In this document: positions 8,538 to 17,424 of the stretch, piece after piece
Layout of the letters: each line of letters starts with the position of its first letter
How positions within the stretch are numbered: position 1 is the first letter of the stretch
Assembly: GCA_910584265.1 (NCBI GenBank)
Contig: CAJTZE010000022.1
Span: 1-54,835 of the forward strand
DNA length: 54,835 bases
Reading direction: 5' to 3'
Source: an uncultured Dorea sp.
GTDB taxonomy: Bacteria > Bacillota > Clostridia > Lachnospirales > Lachnospiraceae
Position numbers and translations under genes: made by a program
Notes under the pieces: model-generated
Seen by the model: only the letters and a program-made list of their open reading frames with translations
Told to the model about the DNA's origin: nothing
Databases searched by the model: none

Positions 8538-9764
8538 ATGGCAGGAAGCGGATGGGAGAATTTCGGAGACGAGATTCGCAGAACGGTGCAGGATGCAGTT
8601 GAAAATCAGGATTTTCACAGATTGAATCAGAATATTACAGATACGGTGGACAGAGCTATGGGCGCGGCGTTTCATTCTGTTTCAAATGGAATGAAAAATG
8701 CACGTACCAGTCAGTACCGGCAGGCTGCAGCCGCAGCGGAGCAGGGGAGGCCTGCCGCTTACAGGCGGGATACAGCGGCCAGGCAGGCGGTAAAGCTTCC
8801 TGCATTATATAAAAAACCGTCTGGGAATATGGCTAAGGGGATACTTTTCGGTATTGTGGGAGGCTGGCTGGGAATCCCTTTCGGCCTTTATACGATCGGC
8901 GGGATACTTGCCGCTCTTTTAGGAGGTTTCCAACCGGAATATCTGGCGGTATCAATTCCCTGCGGGGTGCTTTCAGCAGGAGGCCTGGGATTGATGAAAT
9001 ACGGGATCGGCCTGTGCGGCATGCAGAACCGTTTCAAAAGGCTGGTACAGGGAATCGGGAACAGGGAATACTGCGACGTGAAGGAGCTGGCGGCAATGAC
9101 CGGCAGGACGGAGGCAAAGACGATAAAGGATCTACAGCGCATGAGCTTGAAAGGCTGGTTTCTGCAGCCGCATTTTGACGAGAGCAGGAAATGTTTTATA
9201 ACCAGCGACCGGATGTATCAGGAATATATGAGGCTGAACGGCCAGAGGAAGGAAGTGGCCGCAAGGCTGGAGGCGGAGCGGAACGAAGAGGTAAAACGAG
9301 AAGAGGATATGTGTTCTAGGCTTTCGCCGGAGGCGAGGAAGGTTATTGAAGCAGGGGATTCTTTTATAAAAAGAATCCGCGCATGTAATGATGCGATTGC
9401 GGGACAGGAGATTTCTGCAAAGATTTCTCATATGGAGATGCTGGTGGATGGAATATTTGACAGAGTGGAGCAGAACCCGGAGTCGATTGCGGATGTGCGC
9501 AAGCTGATGGATTACTATCTTCCCACGACAATAAAGCTTCTCGAGGCATACCGGGATTTGGATTCGCAGCCGATTGAGGGCGAGAATATCAGAGCCTCTA
9601 AGCAGGAGATTGAAGCGACGCTGGATACGCTGAACCATGCATTTGAGAAAATACTGGATGATTTGTTCCACCGGACGGCATGGGATGTATCCTCGGATAT
9701 TTCTGTTTTGAATACTATGCTTGCCCGAGAGGGATTGACGGATGACGGAATAAAGCTGTCGTAG
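8538..9764 (+). CDS. XpaC-like membrane protein (5-bromo-4-chloroindolyl phosphate hydrolysis family)
   Basis: A 408-residue protein with an amphipathic, Ala-rich N-terminal third, two hydrophobic segments (about residues 100-128 and 135-158, Gly-rich), and a long charged C-terminal helical region. The soluble part contains a winged-helix-like block (CDVKELAAMTGRTEAKTIKD) and then alpha-helical repeats. This is the pattern of the XpaC family, named after a Bacillus gene linked to X-phosphate hydrolysis, whose biochemical function is not established. The ATG at 8538 has AGGAGG (8528-8533); an in-frame upstream TTG at 8514 is less likely. The next gene encodes a TelA-family protein, a partnership repeated across Firmicutes, which suggests a joint membrane-stress role. 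Confidence 0.75.
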   Translation: MAGSGWENFGDEIRRTVQDAVENQDFHRLNQNITDTVDRAMGAAFHSVSNGMKNARTSQYRQAAAAAEQGRPAAYRRDTAARQAVKLPALYKKPSGNMAKGILFGIVGGWLGIPFGLYTIGGILAALLGGFQPEYLAVSIPCGVLSAGGLGLMKYGIGLCGMQNRFKRLVQGIGNREYCDVKELAAMTGRTEAKTIKDLQRMSLKGWFLQPHFDESRKCFITSDRMYQEYMRLNGQRKEVAARLEAERNEEVKREEDMCSRLSPEARKVIEAGDSFIKRIRACNDAIAGQEISAKISHMEMLVDGIFDRVEQNPESIADVRKLMDYYLPTTIKLLEAYRDLDSQPIEGENIRASKQEIEATLDTLNHAFEKILDDLFHRTAWDVSSDISVLNTMLAREGLTDDGIKLS

Positions 9765-9803
9765 AAGATAATAGAGGAATAACATGCGATTGGAGGAGAC
9801 ATA

Positions 9804-10958
9804 ATGGATAACAGATTTGAGGATTTTTCAGTAACACCGGAGCTTACGCTGGATCCATTTCCAGAGGCGCGGCAGGCGGAGGAGGCTGCTCCTTTGAAGA
9901 AGGAGGAATCCGCGCCGGTGTTTGATGAAAGCATGCTCTCTGAGAATGAGAGGAGGCTGGTGGATTCGTTCGTAAAGCAGATAGATTTGTCAAATTCCAA
10001 CGTAATCCTGCATTATGGCGCCGGAACCCAGAAGAAACTGGCGGATTTCTCAGAATCAGCGTTGAATAATGTTAAGACAAAGGAGCTGGGCGAGGTTGGA
10101 GAGCTTTTGACCGGCGTAGTCAGGGAATTGAAGAGCTTTGGCGAGGAAGAGGAGAAGGGATTCAGGGGATTTTTTAAGAAATCCTCCGGAAAACTCCAGA
10201 ACATGAAAGTACAATATGCGAAGGCTGAGGTGAATGTGAATAAGATTATTTCAGCATTGGAATCCCATCAGATACAGCTTCTAAAGGATGTGGCACTGTT
10301 AGATAAGATGTATGAGCTGAACCTTACTTACTATAAGGAGCTGACAATGTATATTCTTGCCGGGAAGAAGAAGCTGGCGCAGGTACAGAAGGAAGAGCTG
10401 CCGGTGCTTATTCAGAAAGCGGAGGTTTCCGGACGTGCGGAGGATGCGCAGGAGGCAAGGGATCTGGAAGCTATGTGCAGCCGGTTTGAAAAGAAGATTT
10501 ACGATCTGGAGCTTACGCGGACGATCGCGATGCAGACAGCGCCGCAGATCCGGATGATCCAGAGTAATGATACAGAGATGGCAGAGAAGATCCAGTCTAC
10601 GATTGTCAATACAATTCCGTTGTGGAAGAGCCAGATGATTCTTACGCTCGGGGCAGAGCATTCGGCAAGGGCGGCCGAAGCTCAGCGGGAAGTGACGGAT
10701 ATGACCAATGAGCTGCTGATGAAGAACGCCGAAAAGCTTAAGATGGCGGCTGTTAATACTGCCAGAGAGACCGAGAGGGGCGTGGTGGAGATTGAGACAC
10801 TGAAGGCGGCCAATGAGTCATTGATTTCCACATTTGATGAAGTGATGGCTATTCAGAAGGAGGGACGTGAAAAACGCAGGGCGGCCGAGGCTGAGATGAC
10901 AAAAATAGAGAATGAGCTTAAGACGAAATTATTGCAGATTCAGGGAGGTAGAGGATAG
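9804..10958 (+). CDS. TelA family toxic anion resistance protein
   Basis: A 384-residue, highly helical, charged protein with no membrane segment. The central and C-terminal parts (YAKAEVNVNKIISALESHQ, QMILTLGAEHSARAAEA and the final helix KRRAAEAEMTKIENELK) match the TelA/KlaA family. That family was named from plasmid tellurite resistance, and chromosomal members are associated with antimicrobial and envelope-stress tolerance in Firmicutes; the molecular mechanism is unknown. TTGGAGGAG (9791-9799) precedes the ATG. It lies 39 bases after the XpaC-like gene, and its stop codon directly abuts the start of the DUF362 gene, so the three form one operon. Confidence 0.88.
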   Translation: MDNRFEDFSVTPELTLDPFPEARQAEEAAPLKKEESAPVFDESMLSENERRLVDSFVKQIDLSNSNVILHYGAGTQKKLADFSESALNNVKTKELGEVGELLTGVVRELKSFGEEEEKGFRGFFKKSSGKLQNMKVQYAKAEVNVNKIISALESHQIQLLKDVALLDKMYELNLTYYKELTMYILAGKKKLAQVQKEELPVLIQKAEVSGRAEDAQEARDLEAMCSRFEKKIYDLELTRTIAMQTAPQIRMIQSNDTEMAEKIQSTIVNTIPLWKSQMILTLGAEHSARAAEAQREVTDMTNELLMKNAEKLKMAAVNTARETERGVVEIETLKAANESLISTFDEVMAIQKEGREKRRAAEAEMTKIENELKTKLLQIQGGRG

Positions 10959-12086
10959 ATGGATAAATCAAAGGTATATTTTGCGACATTTAAGGCATCA
11001 GGGCAGGAAAATCTTCTGCAGAAGCTGCACCGTCTGATGAAGACGGCAGGGGTTGAAAAGATTGATTTTAAGGATAAATATGCCGCAATTAAGATTCACT
11101 TTGGTGAGTATGGAAATCTTGCATTCCTGCGTCCGAATTATGCCAGAGTTGTGGCGGATTATGTAAAAGAATTAGGAGGGAAGCCGTTTTTGACAGACTG
11201 TAATACACTGTATGTGGGAAGCAGGAAGAATGCGATTGATCATTTGGAAACGGCATATGTTAATGGGTTTTCTCCTTATCAGACCGGATGCCATGTGATC
11301 ATCGGAGACGGGCTGAAGGGAACTGATGAGACACTGGTACCGATCAATGGTGAATATGTGAAGGAAGCGAAAATCGGAACGGCAGTGATGGATGCGGATA
11401 TATTTATTTCCCTGACACATTTTAAAGGGCATGAAATGACGGGATTCGGCGGCGCGCTGAAAAATATCGGCATGGGCTGCGGTTCCAGAGCGGGTAAGAT
11501 GGAGCAGCACTGCGAGGGGAAACCAAGCGTGGATGATGTTTTGTGCGTAGGCTGTGGTGCCTGCGGCAGGATCTGCGCACATGAAGCGCCAGTGATCACA
11601 AATGGGAAAGCAGTAATCGACCACGAGAAGTGTGTGGGCTGCGGCAGATGTCTGGCATCCTGTCCGAAGGATGCAATTCAGGCGGACTTCAGTGATTCTA
11701 TCGCTGTTTTGAATTATAAGATAGCGGAATACAGTCTGGCAGTCTGTAAAGACCGTCCCTGCTTCCATGTATCCCTGATCTGCGATGTATCGCCGAACTG
11801 TGACTGCCACGCAGAGAATGATATTCCGATTATTCCTAATGTGGGAATGCTGGCCTCCTTTGATCCCGTGGCTTTAGATCAGGCATGTGCTGACCTGTGT
11901 AATCAGATGCCGGCCGTGGAGGGCAGTATACTCAGCGATAATCTGGAAAAGCATAATCATGAAGAACATGCAATGGAGTGTGACCATTTCCATATGACGC
12001 ATCCGGATGCACAGTGGAAATGCGGCATCGCACATGCTGTGAAAATCGGACTGGGTACAGACCAATATGAGCTGATCCGTATCTAG
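10959..12086 (+). CDS. DUF362 domain protein with two 4Fe-4S clusters
   Basis: A 375-residue protein. The N-terminal two thirds are a DUF362 domain (KIHFGEYGN, DADIFISLTHFKGHEMTGFGGALKNIGMG). Inserted after it is a bacterial ferredoxin module with two CxxCxxCxxxC motifs: CVGCGACGRIC and CVGCGRCLASCP. The C-terminal domain resumes with FDPVALDQACADLC and ends with a His/Cys-rich stretch (HNHEEHAMECDHFHMTH). The fold and clusters suggest electron transfer or a metal-dependent reaction in the cytoplasm; no substrate is established for the family. The ATG immediately follows the telA stop, and the ribosome site GGGAGG lies inside telA (10943-10948). Whether it serves the XpaC-TelA pair or is merely cotranscribed cannot be decided. 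Confidence 0.85.
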   Translation: MDKSKVYFATFKASGQENLLQKLHRLMKTAGVEKIDFKDKYAAIKIHFGEYGNLAFLRPNYARVVADYVKELGGKPFLTDCNTLYVGSRKNAIDHLETAYVNGFSPYQTGCHVIIGDGLKGTDETLVPINGEYVKEAKIGTAVMDADIFISLTHFKGHEMTGFGGALKNIGMGCGSRAGKMEQHCEGKPSVDDVLCVGCGACGRICAHEAPVITNGKAVIDHEKCVGCGRCLASCPKDAIQADFSDSIAVLNYKIAEYSLAVCKDRPCFHVSLICDVSPNCDCHAENDIPIIPNVGMLASFDPVALDQACADLCNQMPAVEGSILSDNLEKHNHEEHAMECDHFHMTHPDAQWKCGIAHAVKIGLGTDQYELIRI

Positions 12087-12256
12087 TGTGCAGTAATATC
12101 AGATTGCTGAGAAGCTGATATGGAAGGCATGAAGACGGACATATGTGGTGTAAAGACGGATATGCAGGATATGAAGAAAAGGATGGCATCAGAAGGGTTT
12201 GCCGCAGTATAAAGCTGTGCTGTATTTGGCGTATTTTGCAACAGAACAATATGTAT

Positions 12257-12284
12257 AGCAGCTGTGTAAAAGCAGCTGCTTTTT
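12257..12284 (+). terminator. Rho-independent terminator downstream of the XpaC-TelA-DUF362 operon
   Basis: An 8-bp stem (AGCAGCTG, 12257-12264, with CAGCTGCT, 12273-12280) and an 8-base loop, followed by five T's (12280-12284). It stands 170 bases after the last stop; the gap holds only a dubious 30-codon frame. Confidence 0.65.
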
Positions 12285-12310
12285 GCAGGCTGTCTGTATG
12301 TGGGAATGGA

Positions 12311-13108
12311 TTAATAGCGTTTACTGCACCATTTTTCCAAGAGACTGATAAGTGCATACAGAAGCATCGCCATGATGCAGAGGAGCACAATGCCAAGCAG
12401 CAGCCAATCCATTTTAAATACCTGGCTGGAATAGATGATCAGATAACCTAATCCGTTGCGCGCGGCCAGGAATTCGCCGATAATGACACCTACCAGACAG
12501 AGTCCGATATTGACCTTCATGATGTTGATGACTGCCGGAAGCGAGGAAGGGAGTACTACCTTGGTCATGGCATGAAAACGGTTTCCCTGCAGAGTGTAAA
12601 TGAGCTTGATTTTTTCCGGGTCTACAGAGGAAAAGCTGCTATAGAGGCTTAGGATGCTTCCGAAAATCGCTACCGACATGCCTGCTACAATGATTGTAGT
12701 TCGGTTTGCTCCCAGCCATACAATCAAAAGCGGTGCGAGAGCCGATTTGGGAAGGCTGTTTAAAACTACCATATAAGGATCCAGAATCTCTGACAGTTTG
12801 CTGCTAAACCATAGGAGAATGGCGGCCAGAACGCTGATACCGATTACCAGAAGGAAGCTTAAGATAGTCTCATAAAGGGTTACGCCGATATGCAGGAAGA
12901 TGGTACCGTCCGCTGTCAGTTCCCAAAAGCAGAGCGCAATTTTTGAGGGGCTGCTGAAAATGAAGGAATCAATGATGCCGGTGTTGGCAGTAAATTCCCA
13001 AATAAAGAGAAAGCTGAGCAGGATTAATATGCGCGAGACACCGACCACACGGCGGTGTCTCTTCTGTATATGAAGAAAATTCTTTTGTTCCACAGATAAT
13101 TCATTCAT
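12311..13108 (-). CDS. ABC transporter permease (NitT/TauT/SsuC type)
   Basis: A 265-residue integral membrane protein with about six hydrophobic segments. The cytoplasmic EAA-type loop region reads VLPSSLPAVINIMK, with IGEFLAARNGLGYLI shortly after, as in the SsuC/TauC/ThiX permease family for sulfonates, nitrate, taurine or pyrimidines. It would form the channel of an importer energised by the ATPase encoded just upstream; the two frames overlap by 8 bases (GGAAATGAATGA), so translation is coupled. No substrate-binding protein gene lies nearby, so the substrate cannot be named. The start ATG at 13108 uses a GGAGAT site within the ATPase gene. Confidence 0.85.
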   Translation of the reverse strand: MNELSVEQKNFLHIQKRHRRVVGVSRILILLSFLFIWEFTANTGIIDSFIFSSPSKIALCFWELTADGTIFLHIGVTLYETILSFLLVIGISVLAAILLWFSSKLSEILDPYMVVLNSLPKSALAPLLIVWLGANRTTIIVAGMSVAIFGSILSLYSSFSSVDPEKIKLIYTLQGNRFHAMTKVVLPSSLPAVINIMKVNIGLCLVGVIIGEFLAARNGLGYLIIYSSQVFKMDWLLLGIVLLCIMAMLLYALISLLEKWCSKRY

Positions 13109-13880
13109 TTCCGTTGATCTCCTTCCAAATTAAATTGAAATAGTTCTTAAATTCCGGTGCATTTCTCCGGTTTAGCGGAGTGTCTTCTTCCAGATGGAAA
13201 ATAAGCGGCAGCGTCTGCTGGATGGATGCAGGGCGCGGGGTTAGGATAATGACACGGTCTGCCAGAGAGACAGCCTCCGACAGGTCATGGGTCACAAGAA
13301 TTGCTGTCTTATGCTCTTTTTTGATGATCTGCCCGATATCATCACCTACCCGCAGCCTGGTTTGATAGTCCAGCGCGGAAAAGGGCTCATCTAATAACAG
13401 AATATCCGGCTCCAGCACCAGAGTCCGTACGAGGGCGGCCCGCTGGCGCATACCGCCGGACAGCTCCGAAGGTCTGGCATTCTCAAACTGTTTTAAGCCG
13501 TAGGTGTCCAGAAGCTCATGTGCCTTTGCCTTTGTTTTGGTAGTGAGCATATGCTGGATTTCCAGCCCAAGGATTACATTGTGGTAAATGGTCCGCCACT
13601 CGAAGAGCTGGTCGTGCTGGAGCATATATCCAATATTGGTGGTGCTTTCCCTGAGGTATTTTCCGTTAATTTTAATCAGCCCTTTTTCCGGCGTAAGCAG
13701 GCCGGAAATGATGGACAGGAGGGTGGACTTGCCGCATCCGGAAGGGCCTACGATAGCAACGAATTCCCCTTCTTTCATGGTAAATGAGATATCGGTAAGT
13801 GCACGAGTCTCTCCTTCCATATTATGGTAAGCATAGTAAATTGATTTCAATTCCAGAATTTGTTCTGCGTTCGATTCCAT
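13101..13880 (-). CDS. ABC transporter ATP-binding protein (SsuB/TauB type)
   Basis: A 259-residue ATPase with Walker A GPSGCGKST, Q-loop MLQHDQLF, signature LSGGMRQR, Walker B ILLLDEP and H-loop VTHD. The order and spacing match nitrate/sulfonate/taurine-family importer ATPases. It couples ATP hydrolysis to the membrane subunit encoded 3'. AGGAGG (complement of 13886-13891) precedes ATG 13880. The ~240 bases upstream, up to queH, hold no convincing riboswitch or binding-protein gene. The transporter must use a binding protein encoded elsewhere, or be an orphan pair. Confidence 0.88.
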   Translation of the reverse strand: MESNAEQILELKSIYYAYHNMEGETRALTDISFTMKEGEFVAIVGPSGCGKSTLLSIISGLLTPEKGLIKINGKYLRESTTNIGYMLQHDQLFEWRTIYHNVILGLEIQHMLTTKTKAKAHELLDTYGLKQFENARPSELSGGMRQRAALVRTLVLEPDILLLDEPFSALDYQTRLRVGDDIGQIIKKEHKTAILVTHDLSEAVSLADRVIILTPRPASIQQTLPLIFHLEEDTPLNRRNAPEFKNYFNLIWKEINGNE

Positions 13881-14124
13881 GCAGGCCTCCTGATATACTT
13901 TTTATCTATATCTTAGTTTATGGAAAAGGAGCAGAGAATGTGCATAGTCATTTCTGCGCGGGCGCGTATCAGTCCGGAGGACTTTACAAATGAGGAACAA
14001 AGTTTCCTATATGATAAAAAGAATGCTTGCGGAGGCTCTTAAAATACCATATACTTAATAGCTATAGGATAATTTGAAGCAGTACAGTGAAATAAACTCT
14101 TATATATTAAGGAGATACGTGAGG

Positions 14125-14763
14125 ATGAACTATCAGAAAGAGCTTGAGAAAATTATTGCAGGCCTGGAGAAGGAAAACAGGGTTCCAAGGCTTTTGCTGC
14201 ACAGCTGCTGTGCACCCTGCAGCAGCTATGTGCTGGAATATTTGAGCCGGTATTTCCGGATTACGGTGTTTTATTACAACCCTAATATTTATCCGGAACC
14301 GGAGTATTCCAAGAGAATTGTGGAGCAGCAGAGGCTGATCGGCGAATTGACAGTGAAATATCCGGTTTCGTTTGCGGCCGGACCTTATGAGAAAGAACGG
14401 TTCTATGAGGCGGTTAAGGGGTTGGAGCAGGAGAAAGAGGGAGGAGAGCGGTGTATGCAGTGTTATGAGCTGCGCTTAAGAGAGGCGGCGGCGCTTGCAA
14501 GGGAAGGCGGATACGGCTATTTTACCACAACGCTCAGTATCAGCCCTTTAAAAAAGGCGGCAAAGCTGAATGAAATCGGTATGAGGCTTGGACAGGAGTA
14601 CGGTGTGGACTATCTGCCATCGGACTTTAAGAAAAAAAATGGCTACAAGCGTTCTATAGAATTGTCCAGAGAACATAATCTTTACCGGCAGGATTACTGT
14701 GGGTGTGTATATTCCTATGAAGATGCAGCCAGACGGAGGGCGGATCGGGAAGCGGCCGGGTAG
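14125..14763 (+). CDS. queH: Epoxyqueuosine reductase QueH
   Basis: A 212-residue protein of the DUF208/QueH family, which reduces epoxyqueuosine to queuosine in tRNA (the last step of Q34 synthesis) and replaces the cobalamin enzyme QueG. Hallmarks are LLLHSCCAPCSSY near the N-terminus (CCxPC at residues 28-32), the RCMQCYELRL motif, and QDYCGCVYS near the C-terminus. These cysteines ligate an iron-sulfur cluster and a second metal. The ATG at 14125 lies 10 bases after AAGGAG (14109-14114); a GTG at 14119 is possible. The frame extends upstream to 14074 without a good start. It stands alone, followed by a separate promoter for argH. Confidence 0.9.
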   Translation: MNYQKELEKIIAGLEKENRVPRLLLHSCCAPCSSYVLEYLSRYFRITVFYYNPNIYPEPEYSKRIVEQQRLIGELTVKYPVSFAAGPYEKERFYEAVKGLEQEKEGGERCMQCYELRLREAAALAREGGYGYFTTTLSISPLKKAAKLNEIGMRLGQEYGVDYLPSDFKKKNGYKRSIELSREHNLYRQDYCGCVYSYEDAARRRADREAAG

Positions 14764-14780
14764 AAAATACGTTTCAAGGG

Positions 14781-14809
14781 TTTTCAAGAACGGATAAGTA
14801 TGGTAGAAT
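14781..14809 (+). promoter_or_regulatory. Candidate promoter of argH-asd
   Basis: TTTTCA (14781-14786), a 17-base spacer and TAGAAT (14804-14809), 47 bases before argH. The -10 element is good and the -35 weak. Confidence 0.5.
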
Positions 14810-14855
14810 GTTAAACTGAAATTTAGAAACGAATAACCAGAAAGAAGGACGGAAG

Positions 14856-16262
14856 ATGGCACAGCTATGGGGCGGACGTTTTACAAAGGAAACGGACCAG
14901 CTTGTTTATAATTTTAATGCATCGATTTCTTTCGATAAGAAACTGTATGCGCAGGATATCCGCGGCAGCATCGCGCATGTGATGATGCTTGCAAAGCAGG
15001 GGATCCTTACTGATATAGAAAAGGAACAGATCATAGACGGATTGGAGAGCATCCTTTCTGATGTGGAGAAGGGAAAGCTGAAAATAACCGACGACTATGA
15101 GGACATACACAGCTTTGTGGAGGCACAGCTGATTTCCCGGATCGGGGATGCGGGAAAAAAGCTTCATACCGGAAGAAGCAGGAATGACCAGGTGGCGCTG
15201 GATATGAAGCTGTATACCAGGGATGAGATCACCCAGATCAGCCATCTGCTGGAGGAGCTGCTCCGGGCAGTCCTCTCTATTATGGAGGAGCATACGGAGA
15301 CGATCATGCCCGGATTTACCCATCTGCAGAAGGCTCAGCCGATCACGCTTGCGCATCATATGGGAGCCTATTTTGAGATGTTCAAGCGGGACTATGAGAG
15401 AATGCGCGACATTTATAAGAGGACGAATACCTGTCCGTTAGGCTCAGGCGCTCTGGCGGGAACCACCTATCCTCTGGACCGGGAGTATACGGCGCAGCTT
15501 CTGGGATTTGAGGGGCCTACATTAAACAGCATGGACGGAGTGTCTGATAGAGATTATCTGATTGAGCTGATGGCGGCTCTTTCTACGGTGATGATGCATC
15601 TTTCTCGATTTTCGGAAGAGGTGATCATCTGGAATTCCAACGAGTATCAGTTTGTGGAGATTGACGATGCATACAGCACCGGAAGCAGCATCATGCCGCA
15701 GAAGAAGAATCCGGATATTGCGGAGCTGGTGCGGGGCAAGACCGGACGGGTGTACGGGGCGCTGATGTCCCTTCTTACGACGATGAAGGGGATTCCTCTT
15801 GCGTACAATAAGGACATGCAGGAGGATAAGGAGATGTGCTTTGACGCCATGGATACGGCGAAGGGGTGTATTGCTCTCTTTACAGGGATGCTAAGGGCCA
15901 TGCAGTTCCAGACAGAGCGTATGGAGAAAAGCGCCAGACAGGGATTTACCAATGCGACGGATGCGGCGGATTATCTGGTGAACCATGGAGTACCTTTCCG
16001 GGATGCACATGGCATTGTGGGACGGCTTGTCTTATACTGTATCGAGAAAAATATTGCGTTGGATGATATGACGCTGGAGGAATACCGGGAGATTTCCCCG
16101 GTGTTTGAGGAAGATATATTTGATGCGGTCAGCATGGAAACCTGCGTGAATAAGCGGTTGACGGCTGGAGCACCGGGAAAGAAGGCGATGAAACAGGTGA
16201 TTAAATTATACAAGCAGTATCTGCGGGAAGCTAGGAGGAAAGAAGAATGGAACAAAAATTAA
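14856..16262 (+). CDS. argH: Argininosuccinate lyase
   Basis: A 468-residue enzyme of the fumarase/aspartase superfamily that splits argininosuccinate into arginine and fumarate, the last step of arginine synthesis. The start AQLWGGRF, the HTGRSRNDQVA block (residues ~104-114) and the superfamily signature GSSIMPQKKNPD (276-287), carrying the catalytic serine loop, are all present, at normal length. AAAGAAGGA (14840-14848) precedes the ATG. argG is not adjacent; instead the 3' end overlaps asd by 16 bases, coupling arginine and aspartate-family synthesis. Confidence 0.96.
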   Translation: MAQLWGGRFTKETDQLVYNFNASISFDKKLYAQDIRGSIAHVMMLAKQGILTDIEKEQIIDGLESILSDVEKGKLKITDDYEDIHSFVEAQLISRIGDAGKKLHTGRSRNDQVALDMKLYTRDEITQISHLLEELLRAVLSIMEEHTETIMPGFTHLQKAQPITLAHHMGAYFEMFKRDYERMRDIYKRTNTCPLGSGALAGTTYPLDREYTAQLLGFEGPTLNSMDGVSDRDYLIELMAALSTVMMHLSRFSEEVIIWNSNEYQFVEIDDAYSTGSSIMPQKKNPDIAELVRGKTGRVYGALMSLLTTMKGIPLAYNKDMQEDKEMCFDAMDTAKGCIALFTGMLRAMQFQTERMEKSARQGFTNATDAADYLVNHGVPFRDAHGIVGRLVLYCIEKNIALDDMTLEEYREISPVFEEDIFDAVSMETCVNKRLTAGAPGKKAMKQVIKLYKQYLREARRKEEWNKN

Positions 16263-17332
16263 GAGTCGGTATTCTTGGGGCAACGGGAATGGTAGGACAG
16301 AGGTTTATCGCTCTGCTTGAGAACCATCCGTGGTTCGAGGTGGTTACGGTTGCGGCAAGTCCAAGGTCTGCCGGGAAAACTTACGAGGAGGCAGCCGGGG
16401 GACGCTGGAAAATGACCACGCCTATGCCGGAGGCTGTTAAGAAGCTGGTCGTGCTGAATGTAAATGAAGTGGAGAAGGTAGCGTCTACAGTTGATTTTGT
16501 CTTTAGTGCAGTGGATATGAGCAAGGAGGAAATCCGTGCGATTGAGGAAGCGTATGCGAAGGCGGAGACTCCGGTAGTTTCTAATAACAGCGCCCATAGA
16601 TGGACTCCGGATGTGCCGATGGTGGTTCCGGAGATCAATCCGGAGCATTTTGAGGTGATTGCGTCCCAGAAGAAGCGTCTTGGCACATCCCGCGGATTTA
16701 TTGCGGTGAAGCCGAACTGTTCTATCCAGAGCTATGCGCCCTGTCTGGCGGCATGGAAGGAATTTGGGCCGAAGGAGCTGGTGGTAACCACCTATCAGGC
16801 AATTTCCGGCGCCGGCAAGACATTTAAGGACTGGCCGGAGATGGTGGAGAATATTATTCCGTATATCGGCGGCGAAGAGGAGAAGAGCGAGCTGGAGCCA
16901 TTGCGGGTTCTTGGAAAGGTTGAGAACGGAGAGATTGTGAAAGCAGAGCTTCCGAAGATTACCTGCCAGTGTATTCGTGTACCGGTATTAAACGGACATA
17001 CGGCAGCCGTGTTTATCAACTTTGAAAAAAAGCCGTCAAAGGAGCAGCTTATTGAGGCATTGAAGAATTATAAGGGCTTTCCGCAGGAGGAGGCTCTGCC
17101 CAGTGCGCCGAAGCAGTTTATCCAGTATTTGGATGAGGATAACCGTCCTCAGGTGAAACTGGATGTGGATTATGAAAACGGCATGGGCGTATCCATCGGA
17201 CGTCTCCGGGAAGACAGTATGTTTGATTATAAATTCGTGGGATTGTCCCACAACACCGTCCGCGGTGCGGCAGGAGGCGCGGTGCTCTGTGCGGAGACCC
17301 TTACGGCAAAGAAGTATATTACAAAGAAATAG
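16247..17332 (+). CDS. asd: Aspartate-semialdehyde dehydrogenase
   Basis: A 361-residue NADP-dependent enzyme reducing aspartyl phosphate to aspartate semialdehyde, the branch point to lysine/diaminopimelate, threonine and methionine. The N-terminal GATGMVGQRF binds NADP, SNNSAHR binds substrate, and the nucleophile is C158 in KPNCSIQ. The length and the SNNSAHR and PNCSIQ blocks place it in the archaeal/fungal-type branch of ASADH rather than the shorter classical bacterial type. It starts inside argH (16-base overlap) with AGGAGG (16233-16238). It ends before a terminator whose right arm lies in the convergent ABC-F gene. Confidence 0.93.
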   Translation: MEQKLRVGILGATGMVGQRFIALLENHPWFEVVTVAASPRSAGKTYEEAAGGRWKMTTPMPEAVKKLVVLNVNEVEKVASTVDFVFSAVDMSKEEIRAIEEAYAKAETPVVSNNSAHRWTPDVPMVVPEINPEHFEVIASQKKRLGTSRGFIAVKPNCSIQSYAPCLAAWKEFGPKELVVTTYQAISGAGKTFKDWPEMVENIIPYIGGEEEKSELEPLRVLGKVENGEIVKAELPKITCQCIRVPVLNGHTAAVFINFEKKPSKEQLIEALKNYKGFPQEEALPSAPKQFIQYLDEDNRPQVKLDVDYENGMGVSIGRLREDSMFDYKFVGLSHNTVRGAAGGAVLCAETLTAKKYITKK

Positions 17333-17390
17333 ACTCCGCCCTGACGGAAAGACTGTGGGGAAGCAGGATTTCCACAGACGGGAGATTAAA

Positions 17391-17424
17391 AAGAGGATGC
17401 TAAGCTTAGTCATCCTCTTCTTTT
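17391..17424 (+). terminator. Terminator of asd, overlapping the 3' end of the convergent ABC-F gene
   Basis: A 9-bp stem (AAGAGGATG, 17391-17399, with CATCCTCTT, 17411-17419) and an 11-base loop are followed by CTTTTTG. The right arm encodes the last acidic residues of the minus-strand ABC-F protein. It probably works in both directions. Confidence 0.75.

Noticed and set aside
9132..9785. A 217-codon minus-strand frame inside the XpaC-like gene
   Set aside because: It is an antisense shadow of a convincing operon gene with no start signal of its own; the same applies to long antisense frames at 11172-11810, 20856-21419 and 25320-25946.
12120..12212. A 30-codon frame starting MEGMKTDICGVKTDMQDMKK
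   Set aside because: It has a coiled-coil-like repeat but no ribosome site and no recognisable family; it is too short to support a gene.
13881..14124. Possible riboswitch (thiamine, guanidine or preQ1) in the divergent region between the ABC transporter and queH
   Set aside because: The GC-rich hairpin fragments do not fit the conserved cores of those classes on either strand.
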